From positions 1-64,000 of the forward strand of contig NZ_SWJG01000007.1 of assembly GCF_005870035.1 (NCBI RefSeq): 64,000 nt of DNA. Direction: 5' to 3'. A program made the translations under genes and the position numbers. The notes under the pieces are model-generated. The model was not told the DNA's origin, ran no database searches, and was given only the letters and a program-made list of their open reading frames with translations. Positions 15,686 through 25,600 of this stretch are shown here, one piece after another; positions within the stretch are counted from its first letter, which is position 1; each line of letters begins with the position of its first letter. This DNA comes from Spirosoma lacussanchae (GTDB lineage Bacteria > Bacteroidota > Bacteroidia > Cytophagales > Spirosomataceae).

Positions 15686-16447
15686 GTGACATTTACCGAT
15701 CAGATTGTTTTTATTACCGGTGCCGGTTCGGGCATTGGCCGGGCCACGGCACTGGCGTTTACAAAAGCAGGCGCCCGGGTTGCGGTAGCCGACGTTAATG
15801 AAACCAGCGGCCGCGAAACCGTCGACCTGATTCAGCGGGCGGGGGGCGATGCGCTCTTCGTGGCGTGTAATGTGGCTGATCCGGTGCAGATCGAAGCGGC
15901 TATCCGGCAAACGGTAGCCACCTACGGCCGACTCGATGTCGGCATCAACAACGCCGGTATCGGCGGGGCGTTTGCCCGCTTCACCGACCAGACGCCCGAC
16001 GATTTCAACCAGATGATGGCTATAAATGTCGGTGGGGTATTTTATGGCATGCAGCACCAGATTCGGCAGATGCTGGCTCAGGACAGGCCCGGCGGTGCAA
16101 TCGTTAATGTGTCGAGCATTGCTGGTATACGGGGTATGCCGATGGGAGCGCCCTACAGCGCATCTAAACATGCCGTCATTGGCCTGACCAAAACCGCAGC
16201 GCTCGAATATGTCCGGCAGCGTATCCGCGTCAACGCCATCTGTCCCGTATACACCCACTCGGCCATGGTCGATGACCTGATCAATACGGCCCCCGGCATG
16301 GAAGAGCGTATGCGACGCATGATTCCGCTGGGTCGGTTTGGCCAGCCCGACGATATTGCGCAGGCTATTTTGTGGCTCTGCTCCGACGAAAACTCGTTTT
16401 ATACCGGCCAGGCCCTGCACCTGGATGGCGGGCTGACGGCGGGCTGA
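15686..16447 (+). CDS. SDR-family NAD(P)-dependent oxidoreductase
   Basis: This 253-residue classical short-chain dehydrogenase has the Rossmann cofactor motif TGAGSGIGR near the N-terminus, NNAG near 87-90, the catalytic Ser in NVSSIAG, YxxxK as YSASKHA, and a C-terminal HLDGGLTAG typical of glucose-1-dehydrogenase-like members. The start is a GTG at 15686, since no ATG fits before the glycine-rich loop. The substrate cannot be read from the sequence. It is a single gene following a terminator and appears unrelated to the bacteriocin island. Confidence 0.88.
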   Translation: MTFTDQIVFITGAGSGIGRATALAFTKAGARVAVADVNETSGRETVDLIQRAGGDALFVACNVADPVQIEAAIRQTVATYGRLDVGINNAGIGGAFARFTDQTPDDFNQMMAINVGGVFYGMQHQIRQMLAQDRPGGAIVNVSSIAGIRGMPMGAPYSASKHAVIGLTKTAALEYVRQRIRVNAICPVYTHSAMVDDLINTAPGMEERMRRMIPLGRFGQPDDIAQAILWLCSDENSFYTGQALHLDGGLTAG

Positions 16448-16533
16448 CGGGCCGCCTGGTTACAGAAAAACCGGCGAAACAGCCGGTCGGGTCGACACTG
16501 TGCTTCGCCGGTTTGGGCTGGGCTTGATGCGGG

Positions 16534-16866
16534 TTAAGCTGCTTCCTTCTCTACATCAGCATCCGGCGCGTTTTTCTTAACGGATTCGATGCCGTTATCC
16601 CGGCCGCTTTCGCTCTCGTACATTTCGCTGGAACCAATGACCTGACCATTGCCGGCTTTCAGCGTAAAGTAGAACTTGCCGTTGGTCGATGTCTTGCGCT
16701 CGTACCGGTCATCGTTGGGCGCATTCTTTTTAACCGACTCGATGCCGTTTTCGCAGGCGCTGGCCGAACTGTACCCTTCGCTCGCTAGAATGACCTGACC
16801 ATTACTGGCTTTCAGGTTAAACTGGAATTCCCCGTTTTTGCGGGTCGAAATAACAAATTTGCCCAT
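16534..16866 (-). CDS. YegP family (DUF1508) protein, two tandem repeats
   Basis: This 110-residue protein is made of two copies of the DUF1508 module. Each has FxFNLKAxNGQVI-type strands followed by a helix ending ENGIESVKKNAP (first copy) or DNGIESVKKNAP (second). The ATG at 16866 (MGKFVISTRKNGEF) is used because the in-frame extension to 16920 is not family-like. Proteins of this kind are small, cytosolic and of unknown role, often stress-associated in annotation. It lies downstream of ybeY on the same strand, with 57 bases between. Confidence 0.85.
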   Translation of the reverse strand: MGKFVISTRKNGEFQFNLKASNGQVILASEGYSSASACENGIESVKKNAPNDDRYERKTSTNGKFYFTLKAGNGQVIGSSEMYESESGRDNGIESVKKNAPDADVEKEAA

Positions 16867-16923
16867 GTTGATTATGAAGTTAGTGGGTGATACGGGTCTA
16901 TAGATCTGCTTAAGAAGCAAGTA

Positions 16924-17343
16924 TCACCACGTTTCTAACCAGCTGTCTTCTTTCGCGCGCATGGCAGCTACTTCGTCGTCGGTTTTGTCGCCATAGCCGC
17001 ACAGGTGCAGCAGTCCATGGGCCAGTACCCGTCGCATCTCGTGCTCCGTCGGAACGCCCAGCTGGCGGGCGTTATCGGCCACCCGCTCAACGCTGATGAA
17101 AATGTCGCCTTCTATTTTATCGTCCGACTCGCTCGTGTCGAAGGTAATGATATCGGTATAGTAATCGTGTTGCAGATACTCGCGGTTTACCTGTAGAACG
17201 TGTTCATCGGAGCAGAAGATGTAGTTCAGGTCGCCGAGCGCGTAGCCTTCCTGCTCGGCCTGCCGTTTCAGCCACTGGCGGGTTACCTGCTTCTTCGGCA
17301 GTGTATAGTCGACATCTTCGTTAAAAAATCGAATCATGCTCAT
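16924..17343 (-). CDS. ybeY: Endoribonuclease YbeY (rRNA maturation)
   Basis: This 139-residue protein acts in 16S rRNA maturation and ribosome quality control. The metal motif reads HGLLHLCGYGDKTDDE. The first two ligands are His, but the third, His in E. coli, is Asp here; I recall this as the usual Bacteroidota form. The N-terminal part (RFFNEDVDYTLPKKQ) and INREYL-like VNREYLQHDYYTDIITF block are typical. A promoter-like TATCTTTG lies upstream on the minus strand at about 17380-17387, divergent from the next gene. Confidence 0.92.
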   Translation of the reverse strand: MSMIRFFNEDVDYTLPKKQVTRQWLKRQAEQEGYALGDLNYIFCSDEHVLQVNREYLQHDYYTDIITFDTSESDDKIEGDIFISVERVADNARQLGVPTEHEMRRVLAHGLLHLCGYGDKTDDEVAAMRAKEDSWLETW

Positions 17344-17411
17344 CCAAGGTATGGGATGTATAGCATACCTTTCTGTTACAAAGATACGCCCGATCTAATC
17401 GCCCGACCCTC

Positions 17412-18443
17412 ATGAAAGCTCTTCAGCTAGCCGCTACTCACCAACCCATCCAGCTCATTGACGCGCCAACGCCTGCCCCCGGTCCTGGTGAGGTGCTGGT
17501 CCAGATCCGGGCCGCTGCTCTGAATCACCGCGACGTGTTTATCCAGCAGGGGTTGTACCCTGGTATTAAATTGCCCGCTATACTCGGCTCCGACGGGGCG
17601 GGCGTCGTTACCGAAGTCGGGGCGGGTGTCGATCCGGTCTGGCGCGGGCAGGCCGTGATCATCAACTGTTCGATGCACTGGGGCCCCAACCCGGCCTATT
17701 ACGGAGCCGATTTCCAGATTCTGGGTATGCCCGCCAACGGAACCTATGCCGAGTACGTTGCCATACCGGTCAGGTACATCCATCACAAACCGGCCCATCT
17801 GTCGTTCGAGCAGGCGGCTGCGCTCCCGCTGGCAGGGCTTACTGCCTGGCGGGCTCTGATGTCGAGGGCCGGTCTGCACGCCAGCGGGGCTCAAAGCCCG
17901 GAGAAAGTACTGATCACCGGAATTGGCGGAGGAGCCGCCCTCTTTGCGTTGCAGTTTGCCGTAGCGGCCGGCGCCGAAGTGTGGGTTACGTCGGGTGCAG
18001 ACGAGAAGATCGAGCGAGCCAAAGCCATGGGAGCGGTAGGCGGTGTCAACTACCGCGAACCCGACTGGGGCAAAACGCTCATGACCCGAACCGGCGGAGG
18101 GCGGGCCGGCTATTTCAACGTCATCATCGATAGCGCAGGCGGACCGGGCTTCGCCAAACTGATTGATGCCGCTGCGCCCGGTGGCCGAATTGCGATCTTC
18201 GGCGGCACTACCGGAACGATTACGGAGGTAGTGCCGCCCAAAGTATTTTTCAAGCAGCTGAACATCGCCGGAACCACGATGGGGACCGAAGCAGAGTTCG
18301 GTGCCATGGTCCGGTTTGTCTCGGAAAAAGGAATCGTGCCGGTGGTCGATGAGGTGTTTTCACTGACCGATGCCGCGGGAGCATTTCAGAAGATGAACGA
18401 CGGAAAACAGTTCGGAAAGCTGGTGCTGAAGGTGGGGGAGTAA
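17412..18443 (+). CDS. Zinc-type MDR alcohol dehydrogenase/quinone oxidoreductase-like protein
   Basis: This 343-residue medium-chain dehydrogenase has an N-terminal GroES-like domain (LNHRDVFIQQGLYPG, LGSDGAGVVTEVG) and a Rossmann domain with the nucleotide loop TGIGGGAALFALQFAVAAGAE rather than GxGxxG. The catalytic-zinc Cys/His ligands of true alcohol dehydrogenases are not evident (NHRD in place of CHTD), so it is closer to quinone oxidoreductases using NADPH. The substrate is unknown. It is divergent from ybeY and followed by a DnaA-box-bearing gap. Confidence 0.82.
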   Translation: MKALQLAATHQPIQLIDAPTPAPGPGEVLVQIRAAALNHRDVFIQQGLYPGIKLPAILGSDGAGVVTEVGAGVDPVWRGQAVIINCSMHWGPNPAYYGADFQILGMPANGTYAEYVAIPVRYIHHKPAHLSFEQAAALPLAGLTAWRALMSRAGLHASGAQSPEKVLITGIGGGAALFALQFAVAAGAEVWVTSGADEKIERAKAMGAVGGVNYREPDWGKTLMTRTGGGRAGYFNVIIDSAGGPGFAKLIDAAAPGGRIAIFGGTTGTITEVVPPKVFFKQLNIAGTTMGTEAEFGAMVRFVSEKGIVPVVDEVFSLTDAAGAFQKMNDGKQFGKLVLKVGE

Positions 18444-18518
18444 CTACTTGATCTGTAGAGTTGTTTCAGGTATAATGGCCCGTTAACTCCCTTTCTGGGG
18501 TAAATAAAATCCAGGTTT

Positions 18519-18565
18519 CCTACTTATCCACACGACTGCTGTGGATAAGTAGGGGGTTATGCACA
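18519..18565. promoter_or_regulatory. Cluster of three DnaA-box matches within an inverted repeat
   Basis: TTATCCACA at 18524-18532, its reverse complement at 18540-18548, and TTATGCACA at 18557-18565 all fit the DnaA-box consensus TTATNCACA. The first two lie within a perfect 14-bp inverted repeat (18519-18532 and 18540-18553). The cluster lies in a 183-base gap upstream of bioF. It could be a DnaA-titrating or regulatory site, a part of an origin, or DnaA control of bioF; which one cannot be told from this window. Confidence 0.55.
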
Positions 18566-18613
18566 TTATTGCGAAAACCCCTTGGTTTCGGGCGAAGAGC
18601 CGTCGGCCTGGTT

Positions 18614-18621
18614 TACCTTTG
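18614..18621 (+). promoter_or_regulatory. Possible -7 element TACCTTTG just before bioF
   Basis: TACCTTTG matches the Bacteroidota TAnnTTTG box and lies only 5 bases before the bioF ATG, which would give a nearly leaderless transcript. A TTG at a proper -33 distance is not obvious, so this is tentative. Confidence 0.3.
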
Positions 18622-18626
18622 TGGTC

Positions 18627-19790
18627 ATGATCGATTTGACACCGTCCGTACTGGATTTACTGGGTCGTCGGCTGGCCGAACGAACGCAGACCGGCTTACT
18701 TCGGCAGGTGCGCACCACCGATGGGCTGATCGACTTCTGCTCGAACGATTACCTGGGTTTTGCACGTCTGCCCAGCCTACGCGCGTCTATCCAACGGGTC
18801 GATGCCAGCTTCCCGGATCTGCGCACCGGCGCCACCGGCTCCCGGCTGCTGGCCGGGCAAACGGAGCTGGCCGATGCGCTCGAACAGGAGCTGGCCAGTT
18901 TCTACCGTACCGAGTCTAGCCTGGTCTTCAACTCGGGCTACGATGCCAACCTGGGCCTGATGGCCTGCCTGCCACAACGGGGCGATACCCTCCTGACCGA
19001 CGAGCTGATCCATGCCAGCATGATTGATGGGTCGCGGCTTAGCTACGCCACCCGCGATCGGTTTCGCCATAACGACCTGGCCGATCTGACCGAAAAATTA
19101 CGGGTGGCCCGTAGTCGGCCGGGGCAGGTTTTTGTAGCGGTCGAGTCGGTGTATTCGATGGATGGGGATCTGGCGCCACTGGCCGACCTCTGTGATCTCT
19201 GCGACCGCTACGGGGCGGCCCTGCTCGTTGACGAAGCCCATGCTACGGGTGTTTACGGACCTAATGGAGAAGGGCTGGTGGTGGCGCTCAACCTGCAGAG
19301 TCGGGTGCTGGCGCGGGTGCATACGTTCGGGAAGGCGCTCGGTGTCCACGGGGCAGCTGTGGTTGGTCCGCTGGTGCTGCGCAACTACCTGATCAACTTT
19401 GCCCGGTCGTTTATCTACACTACCGCGCTGCCGCCCCCCAGTCTGCTGGCTATTCAGCAAGCGCACCGGCACCTGCTGGCGTCGGCAGAACCGCGCGACC
19501 TGCTTCATAGCCGAATCCGGCATTTTCGGTCGGGCGTTGCGTCGGCGCTGTCGGGGGCCATCTGGACCAACAGCACATCGCCAATCCAGTGCCTGATTGT
19601 TCCCGGCAACGAAGCTGCCCGACATACCGCCCAGGCTGCTCAGGAAGCCGGTTTCGATGTGCGGGCCATTCTCAGTCCAACGGTTCCGGTAGGGCAGGAG
19701 CGGCTTCGTATCTGTATACACGCGTTTAACACAACGGCCGAAATAGATCGGCTCATTCGAATACTTCAATCAACCCAATTCTATGAGTAA
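18627..19790 (+). CDS. bioF: 8-amino-7-oxononanoate synthase (BioF), biotin synthesis
   Basis: This 387-residue alpha-oxoamine synthase joins pimeloyl-thioester and alanine to give KAPA using PLP. Motifs seen: FCSNDYLGF near 37-45, TGATGSRLLAG near 68-77, LLVDEAHATGVYG with Asp202 and His205, and the PLP lysine Lys236 in HTFGKALGVHG. The start at 18627 (MIDLTPSVLD) fits the family; the longer frame from 18582 is not family-like. Its last 8 bases overlap bioD. Serine palmitoyltransferase or KBL relatives are possible, but the bioD partner settles the call. Confidence 0.92.
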   Translation: MIDLTPSVLDLLGRRLAERTQTGLLRQVRTTDGLIDFCSNDYLGFARLPSLRASIQRVDASFPDLRTGATGSRLLAGQTELADALEQELASFYRTESSLVFNSGYDANLGLMACLPQRGDTLLTDELIHASMIDGSRLSYATRDRFRHNDLADLTEKLRVARSRPGQVFVAVESVYSMDGDLAPLADLCDLCDRYGAALLVDEAHATGVYGPNGEGLVVALNLQSRVLARVHTFGKALGVHGAAVVGPLVLRNYLINFARSFIYTTALPPPSLLAIQQAHRHLLASAEPRDLLHSRIRHFRSGVASALSGAIWTNSTSPIQCLIVPGNEAARHTAQAAQEAGFDVRAILSPTVPVGQERLRICIHAFNTTAEIDRLIRILQSTQFYE

Positions 19791-20421
19791 GTTCAGTCAG
19801 TTTATCGTGGCCGGTATCGGTACCGAAATTGGCAAAACCGTAGCGTCGGCCGTACTGGTCGAAGCCTTGCAGGCCGATTACTGGAAACCCGTACAATCGG
19901 GCGCGCTCGAAGACTCCGATACCGAAACCGTTCGGCGGCTCATCAGCAATTCGGTATCGCAGTTTCATCCGGAAGCCTACCGGCTGAAGGAGCCGCTGTC
20001 GCCCCATGCCGCTGCGGCTATTGACGGTGTAACCATCGATCTGGCCGCTATTCAGCTACCGCAAACCAATAATGCGCTGGTTGTCGAGCTGGCTGGCGGT
20101 CTGATGGTACCCCTCAACGATCACGACCTGACGATCGACTGGGTACAGCGATCGGGTTTGCCGGTGGCGCTGGTATCGCGGAATTATCTGGGAAGCATCA
20201 ACCATACCCTGCTCTCGGTCGAAGCATGCCGCAGCCGCCATATTCCGCTGCTGGGCATCTTGTTTAACGGACCGGCAACCCCCGCTACCGAAACCTTTAT
20301 TCTGAACTACACGGGCCTGGCCTGCCTGGGTCGCATCGGTCAGGAAGACGAGATCACCCCCGACGTAATAAAACGGTATGCGGCTTCGCTGAGGCTGAAC
20401 CAGGCGCTCGAAACCGCGTAG
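19783..20421 (+). CDS. bioD: Dethiobiotin synthase (BioD)
   Basis: This 212-residue enzyme closes the ureido ring of dethiobiotin with ATP and CO2. It has the P-loop GIGTEIGKT (residues 11-19), YWKPVQSG with the substrate Lys near 34, a VVELAGGLMVPL loop where GAGG is common, and ILFNG near the C-terminus. It overlaps bioF by 8 bases, indicating translational coupling. bioA, bioB and bioC are not in the window. It converges with the next gene at only 11 bases. Confidence 0.92.
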   Translation: MSKFSQFIVAGIGTEIGKTVASAVLVEALQADYWKPVQSGALEDSDTETVRRLISNSVSQFHPEAYRLKEPLSPHAAAAIDGVTIDLAAIQLPQTNNALVVELAGGLMVPLNDHDLTIDWVQRSGLPVALVSRNYLGSINHTLLSVEACRSRHIPLLGILFNGPATPATETFILNYTGLACLGRIGQEDEITPDVIKRYAASLRLNQALETA

Positions 20422-20432
20422 CCAGCGGGTGC

Positions 20433-21254
20433 TTACCAGCCCGCAATCAGCTCATCGAAGCGTTCGAGCAGAAATTTACTCTTCGGGCCGACCTTGCCAT
20501 CGCCAATGGTGAGGTCGCCGATCTGGGTAATGGGCAGTACCTTTTTGGTGGAGCTGGTCGTAAAGGCTTCTTCGGCATCGTAGAGTTCTGACAGCAGCAC
20601 CGGGCGCTCTTCGACCCTGAAATCGGCCTGTGCGATGCCGATAACGGTTCGGCGGGTGATGCCGTGCAGAATATGCCGGTTTGGCGTAATAATCTTTTCA
20701 CCTTTGACCAGAAAGAAATTGCTTCGGCTCAGTTCGCTGATTTCGCCCCCTTTCTGGTAAAGCAAATCCGACGCCCCCGCGGCCCGAATAGCTTCAGCCA
20801 TCAGAATCACGCGCTTGTAGTCGGTACTTTTCACCTCGGCCATCTCCCGCACGTACTCGTCCAGAATGACTTTGATCCCCTGCTCATACTGCACCGGCGG
20901 CACGGGATGAATGGCTTCTGTCAAGATCAGCAGGTTGGGTTGTTCGATGGAAATGCTATCGGCCGAGTAACCGCCTGTCATCACGAAACGCACCGCCACG
21001 TCGGCACCGCCGTTACGCTCGATCAGGTTCATCACGACGGCATAGGTTTCTTCTTTGCAGAGCGGTAGCGGCAGGTGCATCCGGCTGGCCGAGTTCTGAA
21101 AACGCTCCCAGTACCAGTCCCACTGGAAGGGCCGCCCGTTATACGTCAGAAAATAGTCGAAGAGGCCGTAGCCGCGCAGCAGGCTGAGGTCGGTGACGCC
21201 AATGGCGAGCTGATCGGTGGGGGCAACGGTGCCGTTGAAGTAGCCGTAATGCAT
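20433..21254 (-). CDS. Class IV PLP aminotransferase (branched-chain/D-amino-acid transaminase family)
   Basis: This 273-residue fold-type IV PLP enzyme has the early FDYFLTYNG strand, the PLP lysine in STDYKRVILMAEA, and the late FTTSSTKKVLPI that binds the phosphate. Family members include BCAT, D-amino-acid transaminase and aminodeoxychorismate lyase; the sequence alone does not choose among them. It sits tail to tail with bioD. A link to biotin synthesis (amino donor) is only speculation. TACTTTTG at 21282-21289 (minus) is a plausible -7 box. Confidence 0.83.
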   Translation of the reverse strand: MHYGYFNGTVAPTDQLAIGVTDLSLLRGYGLFDYFLTYNGRPFQWDWYWERFQNSASRMHLPLPLCKEETYAVVMNLIERNGGADVAVRFVMTGGYSADSISIEQPNLLILTEAIHPVPPVQYEQGIKVILDEYVREMAEVKSTDYKRVILMAEAIRAAGASDLLYQKGGEISELSRSNFFLVKGEKIITPNRHILHGITRRTVIGIAQADFRVEERPVLLSELYDAEEAFTTSSTKKVLPITQIGDLTIGDGKVGPKSKFLLERFDELIAGW

Positions 21255-21295
21255 AAGAAATCAATTATCTTTACCAGAAACCAAAAGTACGGCAA

Positions 21296-21913
21296 ATGAG
21301 CGTAACACCCCGGACAACGGCTCGTAATTCGTTGACTGACCGCAAGGTCCCTGCTTCGCTGATTTACGAAGAAATAAACGGTGTGCCCTACTATTATCGG
21401 GGCTACCGGGCCGTACTGTCGCGTCAAAAAACTACAGAAGAAGTTATGGGGGCCAGTGCACTGCAATCGGCAGTTGTTTCTTTACTAATTCATATTCTGT
21501 ACAAATACTTACCGTTCGATGACTACCTGATTGCGACCAACGAGCCGGGTCTTCACCTGGCACCGGGCAATAACCTCTCTAACGACATTGCCGTTTTCGA
21601 TCAGGCCAGTTTACCGACGCCTTTGGACGATAAATATTTTTCGGTTCCGCCCCGCCTTGTTATTGAAGTTGACGTAAAAATTGATCTTCCGAACAACGTC
21701 AGCGAAACCGAATATGTATACGATAAAACGCAAAAACTGCTCGATTTTGGTGTGCAGAAAGTGATCTGGATACTGACCAAAACCCGCCGAACCCTCATTG
21801 CACAACCCAACGAGCGCTGGATACTAACCAACTGGGACGATGCTGTTGAGATACTGCCGGGTTGTGCGTTTGAATTGAACCTCTTACTGCGGTCGAAAGG
21901 GGTGATTGTGTAA
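21296..21913 (+). CDS. Uma2 family putative restriction-like endonuclease (DUF820)
   Basis: This 205-residue protein of the PD-(D/E)xK superfamily has the usual pieces: an early YEEINGVPYYYRGY, GNNLSNDIAVFD with the first acidic residue, and PPRLVIEVDVK with the second acidic and basic residues, then a VIWILTKTRR strand. Uma2 proteins are widespread and of unclear role, often multicopy in Cytophagales and cyanobacteria. It is divergent from the aminotransferase, with 41 bases between. Confidence 0.85.
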   Translation: MSVTPRTTARNSLTDRKVPASLIYEEINGVPYYYRGYRAVLSRQKTTEEVMGASALQSAVVSLLIHILYKYLPFDDYLIATNEPGLHLAPGNNLSNDIAVFDQASLPTPLDDKYFSVPPRLVIEVDVKIDLPNNVSETEYVYDKTQKLLDFGVQKVIWILTKTRRTLIAQPNERWILTNWDDAVEILPGCAFELNLLLRSKGVIV

Positions 21914-21948
21914 ACACAGATTTAGCTATGTTACAACAACTTTTATTG

Positions 21949-22196
21949 TCATAGGAATAATAAGTTTTCCACCAAAATAGACAATACACCCAGCTCGTCA
22001 GCCTGTTCGCTGTCATCAGGGCAGTCAATCAGTGTATCAATCCAATCCTGATAATCAGATTCTGTTTGTAGTGGTCTGATGGCCACTCTTTGCTTGCTTT
22101 TTTTAGCTCGCTGTGCTAGGCCCGAAGTGTCCCTTCGGCGTCTGGGTGTTTCTCCCAGAACGCCTTTAGGGTGCTAACCGAAATGACGGGCGTGAC
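21949..22196 (-). pseudogene. Decayed higBA toxin-antitoxin locus
   Basis: On the minus strand downstream of ettA, the frame from 22196 reads VTPVISVSTLKAFWEKHPDAE then GTLRA and a TAG at 22118-22116. It resumes in frame as HSELKKASKEWP before a second stop. VIS...LKAFWEKHPDAExxLRA is the start of HigB-type mRNA interferases. In another frame, from GTG at 22086, a 45-codon piece begins VAIRPLQTESDYQDWIDTLI and ends at TGA 21951-21949; this resembles the N-terminus of the partner HigA antitoxin, which normally continues into an HTH domain that is missing here. Both genes are therefore broken, with a deletion joining them. Confidence 0.7.
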
Positions 22197-22202
22197 TGCC
22201 GC

Positions 22203-23870
<1,668 letters not shown>

Positions 23871-23905
23871 TAATTTCTAATAGATTTGTGGTTGGCAATT
23901 ACTCT

Positions 23906-23936
23906 CAAAATTAACCCACAGCGCAGCCTTAACCAA
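23906..23936 (-). promoter_or_regulatory. Bacteroidota-type promoter of ettA
   Basis: On the minus strand TTG (23936-23934), 20 bases, then TAATTTTG (23913-23906) fit the -33/-7 consensus. It lies about 36 bases before the ettA ATG. Confidence 0.65.
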
Positions 23937-23944
23937 GCATAGGA

Positions 23945-25222
23945 ATGGAAAACGCTTCACTGGTAGATGAATACGGTTACGTCAAAGACGGAAAGGTATT
24001 TTTAAAAGGCTACCTGAATTACGAAGACCGCCAGATCGGCGAAGTCAAACGAACCGAGCAGGAAGCGCTCGATTATTTCAAGAATCGCTTCATCATTGCT
24101 GAGAACAAAGTCAGTCAGTTAGAAAAAGACATTGAAGAGGCTCAGAACAAAGGGTCGTACCTGACAAAACTGGTTCAGCTTCGAAAAAAACTGATCAATT
24201 TCGATGCGCTCGGCGATTTTCCGCCCCTGCTCGACCGGCTCGACGCGCAGGAGGAGATTCTGAACGGATTGATTACGGTTAATCAGCTCAAAAACCTGGA
24301 GATTAAACGGGCGCTGATTGCCGAAGCCGAAGCCATCGTTGACAGCACCGACTGGCGCCCAACGGCCGATGCCCTGCAGGAAATAAAAACCAAATGGATC
24401 AAAACCGGTCCGGTCGACAAAGCCGTCGATGCCGATATCGAAGCCCAGTTTCAGGCGCTGCTCGATGGGTTCTTTACCCGTCGGCGCGAGTTCTTCAACG
24501 AACAGAACAAGATCATTCAGGAGCGGCTCGATAAGTACGACGAGCTGATCCGGCTGGCGTTCCGGGCCAACCGCCTGGGCGATCTGGATGCGGCTTTCCA
24601 GGAAGTACGACGGCTCAACAATGCCTGGAAACAGGTAGGAGAGGTGCCGATCAAGAAGAGCGGAAAGCTGTACAAGCAGTTTAAGAAGGCAACGACCATG
24701 TTCTACGCGAAGTATAACGACGCGAAGGGCATTGTGATCGAAAAGAAGATAGACCCCCGCATCGAGGCCCAGATGAAAATGGCCGACGAAGCCGAGAAGC
24801 TGTCGAAGCAGAGCGATATTTTTGCCGCTGCTGAGCGGGCTAAGGTGCTCCTCAATAGCTGGAAAGAAATTCGGGTGCCGTTTAAAATGCAGGATAAAGT
24901 TCTGAACGAACGCTTCCGGGCGGCCTGCGACAAAATCTTTGAGCTGAGCTATCTGGGGCGAGTGCTGGCCCGCAAGTACCCGGCTTTTGAACTCAAGAGC
25001 CAGGCCGAACAGATCCGGACCAAGATTCGGGAGATGGAATACCTGATCAAACGCGAAAAGAGCGATCTGCAATTCGCGCTTCAGGATGCCGACGGACTCG
25101 ACCCGAACAACGACGCCGACAAGCAGGTGCTCAACAAGATTAATACCCAGAAACGCAAGATTGCCATGAAGGAGACTATTCTAAAGGAGTTTCAGAAGCA
25201 GCTGGAATCCGTTGGTTATTGA
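23945..25222 (+). CDS. DUF349 domain-containing protein
   Basis: This 425-residue, highly charged, mostly helical protein has repeated DUF349 modules: each has a WxxxGxVxxxxxxxLxxxF pattern, seen at WIKTGPVDKAVDADIEAQF, WKQVGEVPIKKSGKLYKQF and WKEIRVPFKMQDKVLNERF. Coiled-coil segments lie at both ends (about 50-75 and 375-420). It is cytosolic with no known enzymatic activity. It is divergent from ettA and ends at a strong terminator. Confidence 0.85.
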   Translation: MENASLVDEYGYVKDGKVFLKGYLNYEDRQIGEVKRTEQEALDYFKNRFIIAENKVSQLEKDIEEAQNKGSYLTKLVQLRKKLINFDALGDFPPLLDRLDAQEEILNGLITVNQLKNLEIKRALIAEAEAIVDSTDWRPTADALQEIKTKWIKTGPVDKAVDADIEAQFQALLDGFFTRRREFFNEQNKIIQERLDKYDELIRLAFRANRLGDLDAAFQEVRRLNNAWKQVGEVPIKKSGKLYKQFKKATTMFYAKYNDAKGIVIEKKIDPRIEAQMKMADEAEKLSKQSDIFAAAERAKVLLNSWKEIRVPFKMQDKVLNERFRAACDKIFELSYLGRVLARKYPAFELKSQAEQIRTKIREMEYLIKREKSDLQFALQDADGLDPNNDADKQVLNKINTQKRKIAMKETILKEFQKQLESVGY

Positions 25223-25239
25223 TTGATGACACGTGTTTG

Positions 25240-25279
25240 AACGAAACGTGCCCCGCCATTTGACGGGGCACGTTTCGTT
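25240..25279 (+). terminator. Strong terminator after DUF349 gene
   Basis: A perfect 16-bp stem (25240-25255 with 25264-25279) holding AACGAAACGTGCCCCG and its complement, with an 8-base loop and a short T run inside and after the right arm. Confidence 0.8.
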
Positions 25280-25300
25280 TAGGTGTATTGTTGTAAGGGT

Positions 25301-25576
25301 ATGGAAACGATACTGAATCAATCCGACACTACGCTGACCGACGCTGACTTTCGGGCGTTGATCCCGCTCAACAAATTTGTTCGGCTCGACTACTTCACCG
25401 AACTCCGCGAATTTATCCGCACCGATGCCATGACCAAAGCCATCGTGCCGATCGATGGTAACGATCACCTTGAACTGGCTACCGGCGAGCAAATTCCGCT
25501 CGACCGCGTTATTCGCATTGATGGACATCTATCCCCCAGGTACCCGGGCTACGACGATTACTCGTGTAGCTGTTAA
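25301..25576 (+). CDS. Hypothetical small protein, possibly Rho-binding-antiterminator-like
   Basis: This 91-residue soluble protein starts METILNQSD; the frame opens 18 bases earlier, but the ATG at 25301 is better spaced after the preceding terminator. The centre reads LDYFTELREFIRTDAMTKAIV and HLELATGEQIPLDRVIRIDG. The last part resembles the LxxGxxIRLDRLVSVDG strand pair of small Rof-like (Rho-binding antiterminator) proteins, but the resemblance is partial and the function is unproven. It ends in YDDYSCSC. It is followed by a repeat region. Confidence 0.55.
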   Translation: METILNQSDTTLTDADFRALIPLNKFVRLDYFTELREFIRTDAMTKAIVPIDGNDHLELATGEQIPLDRVIRIDGHLSPRYPGYDDYSCSC

Positions 25577-25600
25577 GAGCCCTGATATGTGATAGTTTGC

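Noticed and set aside
24119-25072. 317-codon minus-strand frame across the DUF349 gene
   Set aside because: Antisense shadow; DUF349 repeats on the plus strand explain the region.
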